Positions 31,101 through 39,406 of a stretch of 39,406 nucleotides of DNA are shown here, piece after piece. The translations under genes were made by a program, and so were the position numbers. The notes under the pieces are model-generated. The model ran no database searches and was not told where the DNA came from. It saw only the letters and a program-made list of their open reading frames with translations. Within the stretch, counting starts at the first letter, position 1. Every line of letters begins with the position of its first letter. This DNA is from Mnemiopsis leidyi (lineage: Eukaryota; Ctenophora; Tentaculata; Lobata; Bolinopsidae), in assembly GCA_000226015.1 (NCBI GenBank), contig JH153150.1, positions 59,758 through 99,163 of the forward strand, in the 5' to 3' direction.

Positions 31101-32635
31101 TAAAATCACTGCTACGCGTCGTGACATTACCACACGTGAGACAGCGGGTAATGTAACTTCCCTTCCCTTTGCAAGTGTCCTGATAAATAGAACAGGGGAT
31201 AATTATAGAACACATTCTAATAATTATAATAGAACACGTGTTATATTCAGTTGTACTAGTGTAGGCGCATTATTTTTTTATTGAAAACTTTTCAAAATAT
31301 TACAGCGATAAATTACATCAATGAATATTAAAATTCTTTAGATTGATTTATATTTTGCAGATTCCCGAGCTATAAAAGTATTATACACTCCTTTAATCAT
31401 GTTATTCAGAAACACAAAAAAATCGTTCCCAATCTACCACACTTAGAACATTGAAATTCAAAAAGAGAAGTACAGGTACCTGCAGGGAAGGAATACTGTT
31501 GTTCAACAACCCGAACAACAACTCTCCAAACTCCACAACATCCTGCTGCTCGGTTGTAGGAAGTTGTAGTGAAGTGACCAGGGCAGTGGTATCGATCACA
31601 CCGTGAAGAGAATACTCCAGGTCGACTAGCACTTTCTGGAGAGTTCTGATAACTGCCCCCGTTTCGTCACTAGGTGTCGCGGGGTAACGCGTTAGATAGT
31701 TAGAGTACGCAGAGTATTCAAGTGTGGCTTAAGCAGATGAAACTGTTCATGCCGAATATCTACTGCAGATAAAGATATGAAACTAGAAGAGGTTATTCTT
31801 ATTCATAGTCGTGTCATCTTAAAATTAGATAAACAAACAATAGTGATACTAAATGATATTTACTGAGAAGGGCGGTATTGGTAGAGTTTGTTTCTGAAAA
31901 TCTTGTTGTGGTAAAGAATCTGTGTCAGCGAGTTGACGTAACACGTTGCTCCTGAAAGTGGAACTTACAGGGTTACAGTGTGATTACAGTGTTGTTATTT
32001 ATTCACCTTGGTTCCTAAGTCCAGAATATCCCCCTAATTAAATATTTAGGTCTGACCGAGAAATGGTCCTCCTATCACTCACCTAGGTTCCTTAGTCCAG
32101 AATATCTCCCCAAATATTTAGGTCTGACCGAGAAATGGTCCTCCTATCACTCACCTAGGTTCCTTAGTCCAGAATATCTCCCCAAATAGTTAGGTCTGAC
32201 CGAGAAATGGTCCTCCTATCACTCACCTAGGTTCCTTAGTCCAGAATATCTCCCCAAATAGTTAGGTCTGACCGAGAAATAGTCCTCCTATCACTCACCT
32301 TGGTTCCTTAGTCCAGAATATCTCCCCAAATATTTAGGTCTGACCGAGAAATAGTCCTCCTATCACTCACCTAGGTTCCTTAGTCCAGAATATCTCCCCA
32401 AATATTTAGGTCTGACCGAGAAATAGTCCTCCTATCACTCACCTAGGTTCCTTAGTCCAGAATATCTCCCCAAATATTTAGGTCTGACCGAGAAATGGTC
32501 CTCCTCTTCTTCCCCCGGTCCGTTTTTACTCTCGAACCACACTTCCTGTCCCAGACCGTGCAAACACCACGGGTTGTGCTCATTGTTCTTGTGTTCTTTT
32601 TTCGGGCACGAGTTGAAATTGTTGATCTTGTAAGC
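25197..32635 (-). CDS. USP48: Ubiquitin carboxyl-terminal hydrolase 48 (USP48)
   Basis: Twelve exons, all with matching phases: 32635-32443, 31951-31864, 31669-31480, 31179-30277, 30070-29960, 29792-29153, 28855-28740, 28534-28349, 26750-26631, 26243-26106, 25762-25614, 25362-25197. They total 999 residues, near the roughly 1035 of vertebrate USP48; only the first coding exon is missing. USP48 is a cysteine deubiquitinase. The Cys box spans exons 32443/31951 (GLRNL-GATCYVN; catalytic Cys codon at 31943-31941). QQDVVEFGEL and the zinc-finger CLTCGN / CAQC pairs follow, then the His box SGHYIAI with WVTFND. The DUSP-like repeats (MLKTWIETG, WWVVKDDF; LVSFDVKTIVKKYFP; SEWELLNDKF, CRECV) and a ubiquitin-like domain with the family ending GFKGT close the protein. 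Possible first exons near 33052 (MSKRRNLFKD) are uncertain. Confidence 0.93.
26330..26465. repeat. About 68-bp tandem duplication in a USP48 intron
   Basis: The block gcatcctcttaacttaacta plus caagacatagtcaacaat occurs twice in direct orientation, with few differences, separated by a short ATATAT run. Confidence 0.85.
27203..27324. repeat. 92-bp tandem copies of the USP48 exon 9 tail plus donor
   Basis: A 92-base unit (from agtgactcacg to ttgtag) appears at 27203-27294. It starts again at 27295 and is cut by the N gap at 27325. The same unit is the real end of the exon 28534-28349 with its donor GTGAGT (28339-28431). On the minus strand each copy encodes the exon end (RLLTDGAFPYIPSLTPYV and on to FIKY) followed by GTGAGTCA. 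Either true tandem duplication or mis-assembly around the gap. Confidence 0.85.
27325..28092. other. Assembly gap (768 N)
   Basis: A run of N within the USP48 intron between exons 28534-28349 and 26750-26631. Reading frames crossing it are meaningless. The flanks are a tandem copy of exon sequence on the left and a transposon end on the right. Confidence 0.99.
28093..28338. mobile_element. hAT-like transposon end
   Basis: Read on the minus strand the element starts CAGGGGTGGCGGGAACCGGG, a hAT-type terminus. It continues with G/C-rich inverted blocks (ggggggcca...tggcccccc) alternating with aaaattttt runs, typical of a non-autonomous or terminal hAT region. The other end is lost in the gap. 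The adjoining agtgactc could be the 8-bp target duplication, but its partner cannot be assigned because that octamer lies in the repeated exon tail. Confidence 0.6.
32004..32505. repeat. 72-bp tandem repeat of a USP48 exon tail with its splice donor (7 copies)
   Basis: The motif ggtctgaccgag recurs at 32049, 32121, 32193, 32265, 32337, 32409 and 32481, an exact 72-base period. On the minus strand the copy at 32505-32443 is the real 3' end of the coding exon (EDHFSVRPKYLGRYSGLRNL then G|GTGAGT). The six others lie in the following intron, most with the same donor GTGAGT; the most distal copy is degenerate (GTGAAT). Each unit ends with in-frame TGA TAG. Confidence 0.95.
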
Positions 32636-34016
32636 CTGTGAGTGCGGTGTGGGGATAATCTTTTTATTGCAAACAATTACTGATATTTCAAATTTGCAAC
32701 GACGTTTTGAACTTCTAACGTTACTTTAAACCTACTACTTTGCGTTGTTAATCACGCGTGTTGTTAATCACGTGATTCAGCTAAGTCGATTGCTAACATA
32801 CTTAATCGATGATGAAAGTTTCTAATCAAATTACCTGCAAATTGAGCTAGGTTTATCTGATGCATTAACTTTTGATACTATAAAATAAGAAACCTCAAAA
32901 TTAAAGCGAGACTGACATGAACTTCATATCTAGCTTTAGCAAGATCAGCTAGCAAAACACAACAAGACATAGCATACTTCTCTAAAAATAGAAGACCTTA
33001 TCTCGGGGGAATCTTTCTTAACATCTTTGAAAAGGTTTCTCCGTTTGCTCATACGAAGCTTTTTTGAGGATGGTCGTTAACATGTTATGATGAAGTGAAG
33101 AAAAAACTAGTTCATCAATTTTTTTCGGACAAATACAACTTACCCACATTATTGTATATAATAGGGATATTAGAAAGCATGGTGCTGATCTACACGGATC
33201 GCCTCTAACTGGCGAATACAATTCCTGTTTACAAAATATGTCGCAGGGGCCGTTATATCATAGAGTTTAACTGAAATATGTGACTGTTTGGTTTCTGATA
33301 TTTGATTACTGTTTGTCACACAACAATCCAATTTTATAGCAGGTAAAGATACTCCAGTTGGGTCAAGATGCCTATTAAACCTAAAATTATAACATGATAG
33401 TATTGGACGAAAATAAGTCGAAGATTTATAGCCTGTTCAAATGATTCAAATTATACAAAATAACTTAAATTAGCATCGTTTTCAATAGCAAAGAAACATC
33501 AGATTTTTAGCATCACAATCTATATCAAGCACAACAACACTTCTATTCGAGAAAATGGTCGAAAACAAAACCAACACATTACGTCACATTGATGATTTAA
33601 TATCAACAACCAATCAAAATCTTTAGAAAAAGAGAATAAAACGTAAAAATTTATTCACAATTATCTATACAAAGTACATGCACATGCACACATTTCCGTT
33701 TGTCACTACCAATATCTGTCCAGTGTCCAATAAAAAATATTACAACTTGGTAACACCTCTTACTTCGTTATTTTAAAATATGGTTTTTGTTTTATCCAGT
33801 ATCCACCAATATGGAATTAGAGGCTTAAACTAGCAACCAAAGCGAAGTAAAATAAACTGCTTGCGTTCTAACCACAAACCTTCTTTGTCTAAGGTTGAGA
33901 ATTACTTGTCTTTTATTGTCTTACCTCTTTCTTTTTGCCACCACTATCTCAAAACCATGACAATTCTGCCAAAGTTGGCTGATAACAAACCCATCTCAAC
34001 AAAGCTAGTTATGCTC
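32636..34016. other. USP48 5' region and intergenic
   Basis: This should contain the first USP48 exon and promoter plus the 3' flank of STK11IP. Two weak candidates for the USP48 start exon are visible on the minus strand. One is an ATG at 33052 (MSKRRNLFKD before a GTTAAG donor that gives the required phase 0). The other is a frame ending in a perfect donor TGG|GTAAGT near 33144. Neither resembles the known USP48 N-terminus enough to choose. A small duplicated ttgttaatcacg lies near 32746-32770. Confidence 0.4.
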
Positions 34017-37000
34017 TTAACTGTTAAAAACATCCAACGGAAAACCAAACATTTCCTCCCAGAGTCGACAAATAAGGTTAGAAACCTCATCTCTAGCTGA
34101 GTTTGAGGCAAAAATCAGGTCAAGACTTTTATTGTCGGAAGAAATCGACAGAGCTTCGTAACTTGAAATTAGCATTGTCACTTGAGAAATGTCTATTTCG
34201 TGTAGCACCTGCAATGTTCATCATCATACAAACAGCTCCACTAACTTAAACATATTTGTATTTTACAGGAAGATTGAAGAAGAAAAAGAATTAAGTACAT
34301 TATCAAAAAAAACATACTTGGAAATGTTGGCCACGCAGATGTAAGGGAAGTGGGGGCTGCAGCCGGGGAAGAGGCCACTGATGATACTCATTTGTCAAGA
34401 ACACCTTTACATTGGAGACGATCAGGCTGATGGGGGTTGGTTTTGCTTTGTCGGTTAGATAGCACAGTTGATAGAGAAGGACGTCTTTGTTTAAATTTTC
34501 TTGAACTTTGAAATCTTGTTTAGCGCTGTAGCCGTCTTCGTCAGCAGAAAACCTGTGCAGTGTTGAATAAGATGATAGAATTAAAAATTAAAGAAAAACA
34601 AGCAGAATGCATTATTTTTGCGTTGTTTAAAACTGAGGATCATGAAATCAGAACCTTCATGTTAACCATACTGCTGTACCTGTAATAATTCTAATTCTTT
34701 GATAGATTGACCTAGATCACTATTTCAAATGAACTTGACATTCTTAAAAATTACTATAACATTGCACATGCCTGTACAAAGTGCCATCGTCCTTGAAAGG
34801 CTCCTCCAGCTTGACATGATGAAGTACATCCACAACCAACAATTGATGGGCCATCTCAACAGCCTCGGCTCTGCTCTTATAATCCCCCTCCTCTAACATC
34901 ATATCAATAAGCTCTGTCCCGGGAAAACATTTCTCTACTGTCCGGAACATCACGTTTCTATCTCGAATTCCCCAACGAGGATCACTGCTGTTTGTCATTA
35001 TCTGGCGGTACATTTTCCCTTTGGCAAATAGCTCAAAGGTTTTGTCGATGCCAAAGACTAGCTCCTGAATATCACTGATGGTGGAGTCGCTTACCTTAGT
35101 TACTTGTGTAGTAGAGGGTAAGGCAAGGGTAAAGCTGTCCAAGAATTTCATACACTTCTGCTTGTCGTAAAGTAAGATTTTGTAAGCAGCATCCTTGCTT
35201 TCCCACTCCAGGCGAAAGTGCTGATAGTTTAGCCCGATGTCCAGGTATTTTAACTGACTTAGTCTATGTCGAGATTTTAACGACGGCTTGTCATTAGGCT
35301 TCCATTTACACAAGTACACCATGTTGTTAGAAACAACCAAAACACAATCAATTATCCTCATTCTCCCGTATTTCACATACTGTGCAAACAAATAACAACA
35401 CAATACTTCTCCAGTTCTCATAAAAAGCTCCACGTCAAAAAATAGCTCAAGTTTGTGGTCAGCTTTAACAAAATTAGTCTGATGTATAAAGAGCTTGTTG
35501 GTTGAGTGAGAGGTAAGGTCAGTGTTGGTAGTGGCTGTACTGAAGTTTGACGAGATAGTAACGGCTGTACCAGTAGTTTTAACACTATCGTTATCATCAT
35601 CAGCAGATTTATTGGATGTATCCTCTGTGCTGGGGAGAATACCAGAGTCATTGAGGAATCTTCCCGATGTTGGCAAAACCTCAAACCGTGCGTAAGGTAT
35701 CAAATGTTCGCTTGAACATTCGATGCAGCAATTCCTGTCGTTTTTTGGAAAGATAGCTTTACAATTCAAGCATTGGAGTTCAGTAAGAGGATTCTCGTCC
35801 CTTACAGTCATCCAAATGCTTTGTATTTCTTTGAGAAAAGAGTACATTTCTTCAACACTGTTGAAACTATAAATCCGGTGTTTCCTTGTTGGAGAAACGT
35901 GATCAAAGTAAAGCTGAATGTTTTGTTCATCAGCATTGTCGATAAAATCTTTCAAAAGTCGAATATCTAGTTTATCAAGATTCTGCCCAATGCTGTCTTG
36001 CTCAGTTATGATTGTTTGATGAACTAATAGAAATACGTCCTCATCATTTAACTTTACAAGGTGCTGTGTTCCTGATGTTGCCGATGATTCAAGCAGCATT
36101 TCTTCCTCTTCTCCACAAATGAGGTCATCTATATTTTCTGTGGCATTGCCAGTATGGCAATCAACAGCAGTTTCAGTAGCATCGTTACTAAAAGGTGATT
36201 CGATATCAGGTTGTTTTTTAGGGGGATCAGGATCAATTGTAGTGTCATCTAGCTTATCACTTTGTTGCTCCTCAACATTTTGTGTTACCACAACTGCTTC
36301 ATACTGCAGCTCATCTTCTGAACTAGACGGTTCTTCTGGGGCCAATCCAGCAGTTAATTGTTCAAGATCAATTTCAGCATCAGTGACAATCTTATTGGAC
36401 TCTTTACCCTCAAAGAAAGCAAGCCAATTGTCCCCATACCTTTCGACCATTGAACTAGCATCATTGGCATCACTTTTATGACTGGTTTGCTCAGTAATTT
36501 CATCTGATGCTTCAGATGGATCACCGTCTACTGACAGCACTTTCACTCTTTGAAGCTTTCGGGGGGAAGATCTGTCAACAACAGGGCATTCGATACTAGT
36601 TCTAGAAATAACAGAATTTTCAGGAGATTTTTCACTGACAATATTGTTAACTGGGTTGGTTTTTTCAATGTTATCAAAGACAGTAGCTGTGATTGCAGCA
36701 CTTGTAGCAGCCCTCAAATAATCAAATTCTCTGAGAGTCACTTTAAAGGCATCCAGATAAAATTTGTCGGCATTTATTTGGTGATTAAGCTCTTTTAAAA
36801 CACCTACCCGATACTTCGTGTTAAAGGATATAGGGTTTTCTGATAAATACAAATGTTCCAGTTTTGAGAAGTGAGCTAAAGGCGACAATTGCTCAAGATA
36901 CTCGAGGCAATTGCCACGCAAATCAATATCTACCATATTTCTTATACGGTAGAAGCCATCTAGCATTTTTATATTATTATTCCTCGCAATCAAACTTCTG

Positions 37001-37635
37001 AAACTACTTGAATCCACTGAAGGAATGTCTTCAAGACGGTTGAATGATATTTTAAGAGTCTGCAGGTGCTTCAATCCCAACAACACCTCTCCTAGTTCCC
37101 TGATATCATTATGGCTCAAATCCAAATATCTGATGAAGGGAATTAGGTCTTTGAAAGGGGCTGTAAAATAGTGAATATTATTGAAACAAAAGTTTGCTCT
37201 GATAAGGTGTTTCCACACAGTGGAAGAATCCTCTGAAGACAAAAACTTGCATAAATCCGAACATGAGCGGTTAAGAGAAATTGTTCTGATTGTAGACTTT
37301 AAAAAATCCACATCAATCAAGACTTCTACAGGGACACTGTAAAGTTCAAGATACTTTAAAGATTTACATATCTTTAAGGAGAAAATGTCGCAAAGATTGC
37401 TTCCGACTAATTTGATTGCTTTTGTCTTTTGCAAAAAATCAATGATAACATTAACCTTGGGTGAATCAAGACTGGGAACAGCTACAAAATCATCCTCAGA
37501 AGCATTACTGAAGTTGTATAACTTGTTAATGTATAAAAGTTCATCCAGTTGAAGAGAAAGCTTTGCTTTTCCACTCAGGATAGAGTCTCCACGCTGGTTC
37601 AACAGTTGTGCAAGGAGTTTTAACTTTTCATCCAT
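34017..37635 (-). CDS. STK11IP: Serine/threonine kinase 11-interacting protein (STK11IP/LIP1) with a DEP domain
   Basis: Three exons, 37635-34772, 34552-34318, 34208-34017, giving 1096 residues, the size of vertebrate STK11IP. STK11IP binds the kinase LKB1 and acts at lysosomes. Domains: leucine-rich repeats at about 93-270 (RYLDLSHNDI, LKISFNRLEDIP, LEHLYLSENP); a conserved SVDGDPSEASDE segment; an acidic linker; a C2C2 element at about 622-641 (CLNC...CIEC); a PH-like region at about 725-840 (DHKLELFFDVELF); a DEP domain at about 867-956 (RTVEKCFPGTELIDMML, HHVKLEE, DDGTLYR-F); then a second PH-like end (PTPISLIVSNVKVFLT, LWEEMFGFPL). The ATG at 37635 follows an acceptor TTTTTCAG by four bases, so a 5' UTR exon probably lies upstream. 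Intron 1 is GC-AG. The DEP domain is not one I know from human STK11IP. Confidence 0.92.
34553..34771 (-). other. GC-AG intron of STK11IP
   Basis: The exon ends TTGTACAG and the intron opens GCATGT rather than GT; it closes with CACTGCACAG. Joining AG to the next exon's first G gives an Arg codon and the peptide TLYR-FSADEDG, completing the DEP domain ending. No GT donor nearby gives the needed phase with equal sense. Without this splice the frame stops at 34744. Confidence 0.8.
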
Positions 37636-37639
37636 CAAC

Positions 37640-38500
37640 CTGAAAAATCACAACCGTAATAGGTAGAGGGGAAGTGAAGTTAGCACACCATATTAAAATG
37701 ATCAATGCTTATAATTTCTTAATTGGTATGCATCATGTCATGTAACATGTCATGTTTGAAAATAAATCGATGGATTTGACTTAGCTCAGTAAATAAAAAA
37801 AGCAATCTTATTTGTTTAAATTAGTAAATCATTTAGACAAATTGGTATAACCATTTGGTGTTAATTTGATTTTCAAAATACAGCATCATTCATCAAATAT
37901 CACTTACAACTGATGCTTTAAACTTTAGTACAAAATCAATAAAAACTTGATTAAAAAGATTTAAAAAGTATTATATGTCAGCCCTTGTAAATAGCTTAGT
38001 AAATTGAATCAGATAAAAATTCAAAGATCTTCAGCATAATTAATTAATTTTTCCATTGCTGTAGGAAGAAGGAACCAAACATTTCTTGTATTTGCATTAA
38101 ATATCAAATATTTTAATTCGTAAAGAATTCCACATTTTTAATTTAGCTCCATGATTTGATTGTCCCTTGATCAATTTTTCCAGAAGAGTGCAACAGAAAC
38201 TCTGCAGGCTTAAGTCAATAATTTTGAAACTGTTTTCAACTCAATTTAACTAGTTATCCTTAACTGTCGTCGGTTTTTACATAAACTTCATACTCGAGAC
38301 ACACTAAGAACTGTGCAATAGAAAGAACTGCCCATCTAAAAAGAGCTAAATAATATAAAATATATGCTCCTCTATAGGTACTTCTGCAAAATTGACGATT
38401 GATTGAACTACTAACTACTGTAAGCTTGCAAAGGAAAATAGGATATTGGAATATAGGGTGTATAAAGGCTGTACATAGGCCATATTAAAGGCTGTATGGC
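37640..38500. other. 5' flank of STK11IP
   Basis: AT-rich non-coding DNA expected to contain the 5' UTR exon and promoter of STK11IP. I cannot place either. Confidence 0.45.
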
Positions 38501-38514
38501 ATATATGGGCTGTA

Positions 38515-38720
38515 TTAGGGCGGTGGCAACCACCCTAGAAAAGACACTTGACATAATATTTATGAACCTTGAGACTATTGTCAATCAATTTCTTGTCCAA
38601 TTTTAGCCACCCACCTAGTATGACAACATGAAGTTTGGTATTTAGGTGGTGGCAACCACCCCAGAAAAGACACTTAACCTTAAATTTTTGAACCTCAAGA
38701 CTATTCTCAATCGACCCCCG
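38515..38720. repeat. Two direct copies of a ggtggcaaccacc-containing unit
   Basis: The block ggcggtggcaaccaccct plus agaaaagacacttgac, then gaaccttgagactattgtca, recurs about 125 bases later as ggtggtggcaaccacccc, agaaaagacacttaac, gaacctcaagactattctca. The ggtggcaaccacc core is itself palindromic. Minus-strand frames here are repeat artefacts. Confidence 0.8.
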
Positions 38721-39406
38721 CAACGCTTTTTTTGCAAACAAAACAATTGGAGCCCAAACTGTATGAGATAGAGACTTGAAAATTTCAGATAAGGTAGATT
38801 TTATTACGTTCTACATGCATTAGGATATGTTCAAACTCGCTCCGGCCCCTCTAAGGGCCCTTTAAGGCCTTAAAGGCCCAAAAAAGTCTACAAATCAGGG
38901 GACAAATTGGAGCCCAAACGGAAAGACATATAGAGTCATGAAAATTTCGGGTATTGTATATTTCATCACGTTCTGTGCATTAGGCTATGTGGAAATTTGA
39001 TCTGATAGCCTTTAAGGGCCTTTAGAGGCCTTAAGTGCCCTAAAAATGAAAATTTTCAACTTTGAGTTAGATCTAGAAAAAAATTAGACCAGGATTTTGA
39101 CGTAAAATTTGACAAGGAATCCGAATTTGATAGTTTCGGAGCCAAAAAATGATCATGTGACCTCTAGAGTGACCCCTTATAGGCCCATAATTGGAAATTT
39201 TCAATTTTGAGCAAGGAGAAAAGTTAGACAAGCATTTTGACATATGGACGCGTTTTTTTTAAGTGGTCAAAAAGTCATTTTGCGCGCCGTCTTAAAATTC
39301 TTGAGCGCATTATCTTGGCGCACTGTACAAAATAGAAGGCTGATTTGCCAAAATTGTCTGCTCTATTTTGAAGCAAAAAGTCAGTAGTAATAGATCATGT
39401 GGGTAT
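38721..39406. repeat. Repetitive element of unknown class at the right edge
   Basis: Two related halves share caaattggagcccaaac, gaaaatttc, cacgttct and tgcattagg. Both contain runs of ggcctttaaggcc-like palindromes, and a third part repeats attttcaactttgag / attttcaattttgag. This looks like a multi-copy interspersed repeat running out of the window. No coding capacity seen. Confidence 0.6.

Noticed and set aside
36119-36481. Ser-rich plus-strand ORF opposite STK11IP
   Set aside because: Antisense shadow of the acidic linker of STK11IP.
37636-37638. TTG as the STK11IP start, and TTG starts for other frames (24267, 33221)
   Set aside because: Animal genes start at ATG; the next in-frame ATG (37635; 24222 for clathrin light chain) fits family N-termini.

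Overview
This is a eukaryotic, AT-rich, intron-rich window, almost certainly from an invertebrate animal. The genes have many short exons with GT-AG introns. The proteins recognised are animal-type: USP48 deubiquitinase, STK11IP (LKB1-interacting protein), clathrin light chain, and a class-I myosin TH1 tail. The transposon content (non-LTR retrotransposon 3' end, hAT-like end, pogo-like and 8-bp-TSD MITEs, a tRNA-like SINE) and the lectin-like secreted proteins would suit a marine invertebrate such as a cnidarian, but the species cannot be fixed from the sequence. Nearly all real genes had to be rebuilt by hand by joining exons across introns; most long single-frame ORFs are shadows or repeat artefacts.

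Layout. 1-9750 is gene-poor: a 22-bp minisatellite at the left edge, a two-exon fragment of an unidentified minus-strand gene (4715-5294), an 8-bp-TSD MITE (8197-8682) and a 27-bp minisatellite (9295-9740). 10122-17661 holds a tandem pair of plus-strand five-exon genes. Each encodes a signal peptide, a galactose-binding-like domain and three repeats that look like a beta-trefoil. The second copy carries a 1-nt frameshift. Between them lie a tRNA-like SINE and a decayed CR1/L2-like reverse-transcriptase tail.

18333-37635 is a run of four minus-strand genes: a headless myosin TH1-domain protein (20207 to 18333, last exon unresolved), clathrin light chain (24222 to 21051, five exons, complete), USP48 (32635 to 25197, twelve exons, only the extreme N-terminus unresolved) and STK11IP (37635 to 34017, three exons, complete). 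USP48 is interrupted by a 768-N assembly gap in an intron. The right edge (38500-39406) is repeat-rich.

The most unusual signals are these. (1) Tandem repeats repeatedly sit directly against splice junctions, and two of them copy the end of a coding exon together with its splice donor (72 bp x 7 and 92 bp x at least 3, both in USP48). (2) STK11IP contains a DEP domain between its two C-terminal beta-rich regions, closed by a GC-AG intron. (3) The TH1 protein seems to start just before the tail domain, with no motor. (4) Clathrin light chain has a phase 1-1 acidic exon that can be skipped without changing frame. (5) The lectin-like pair shows an exon far more alike than its surroundings, suggesting gene conversion.
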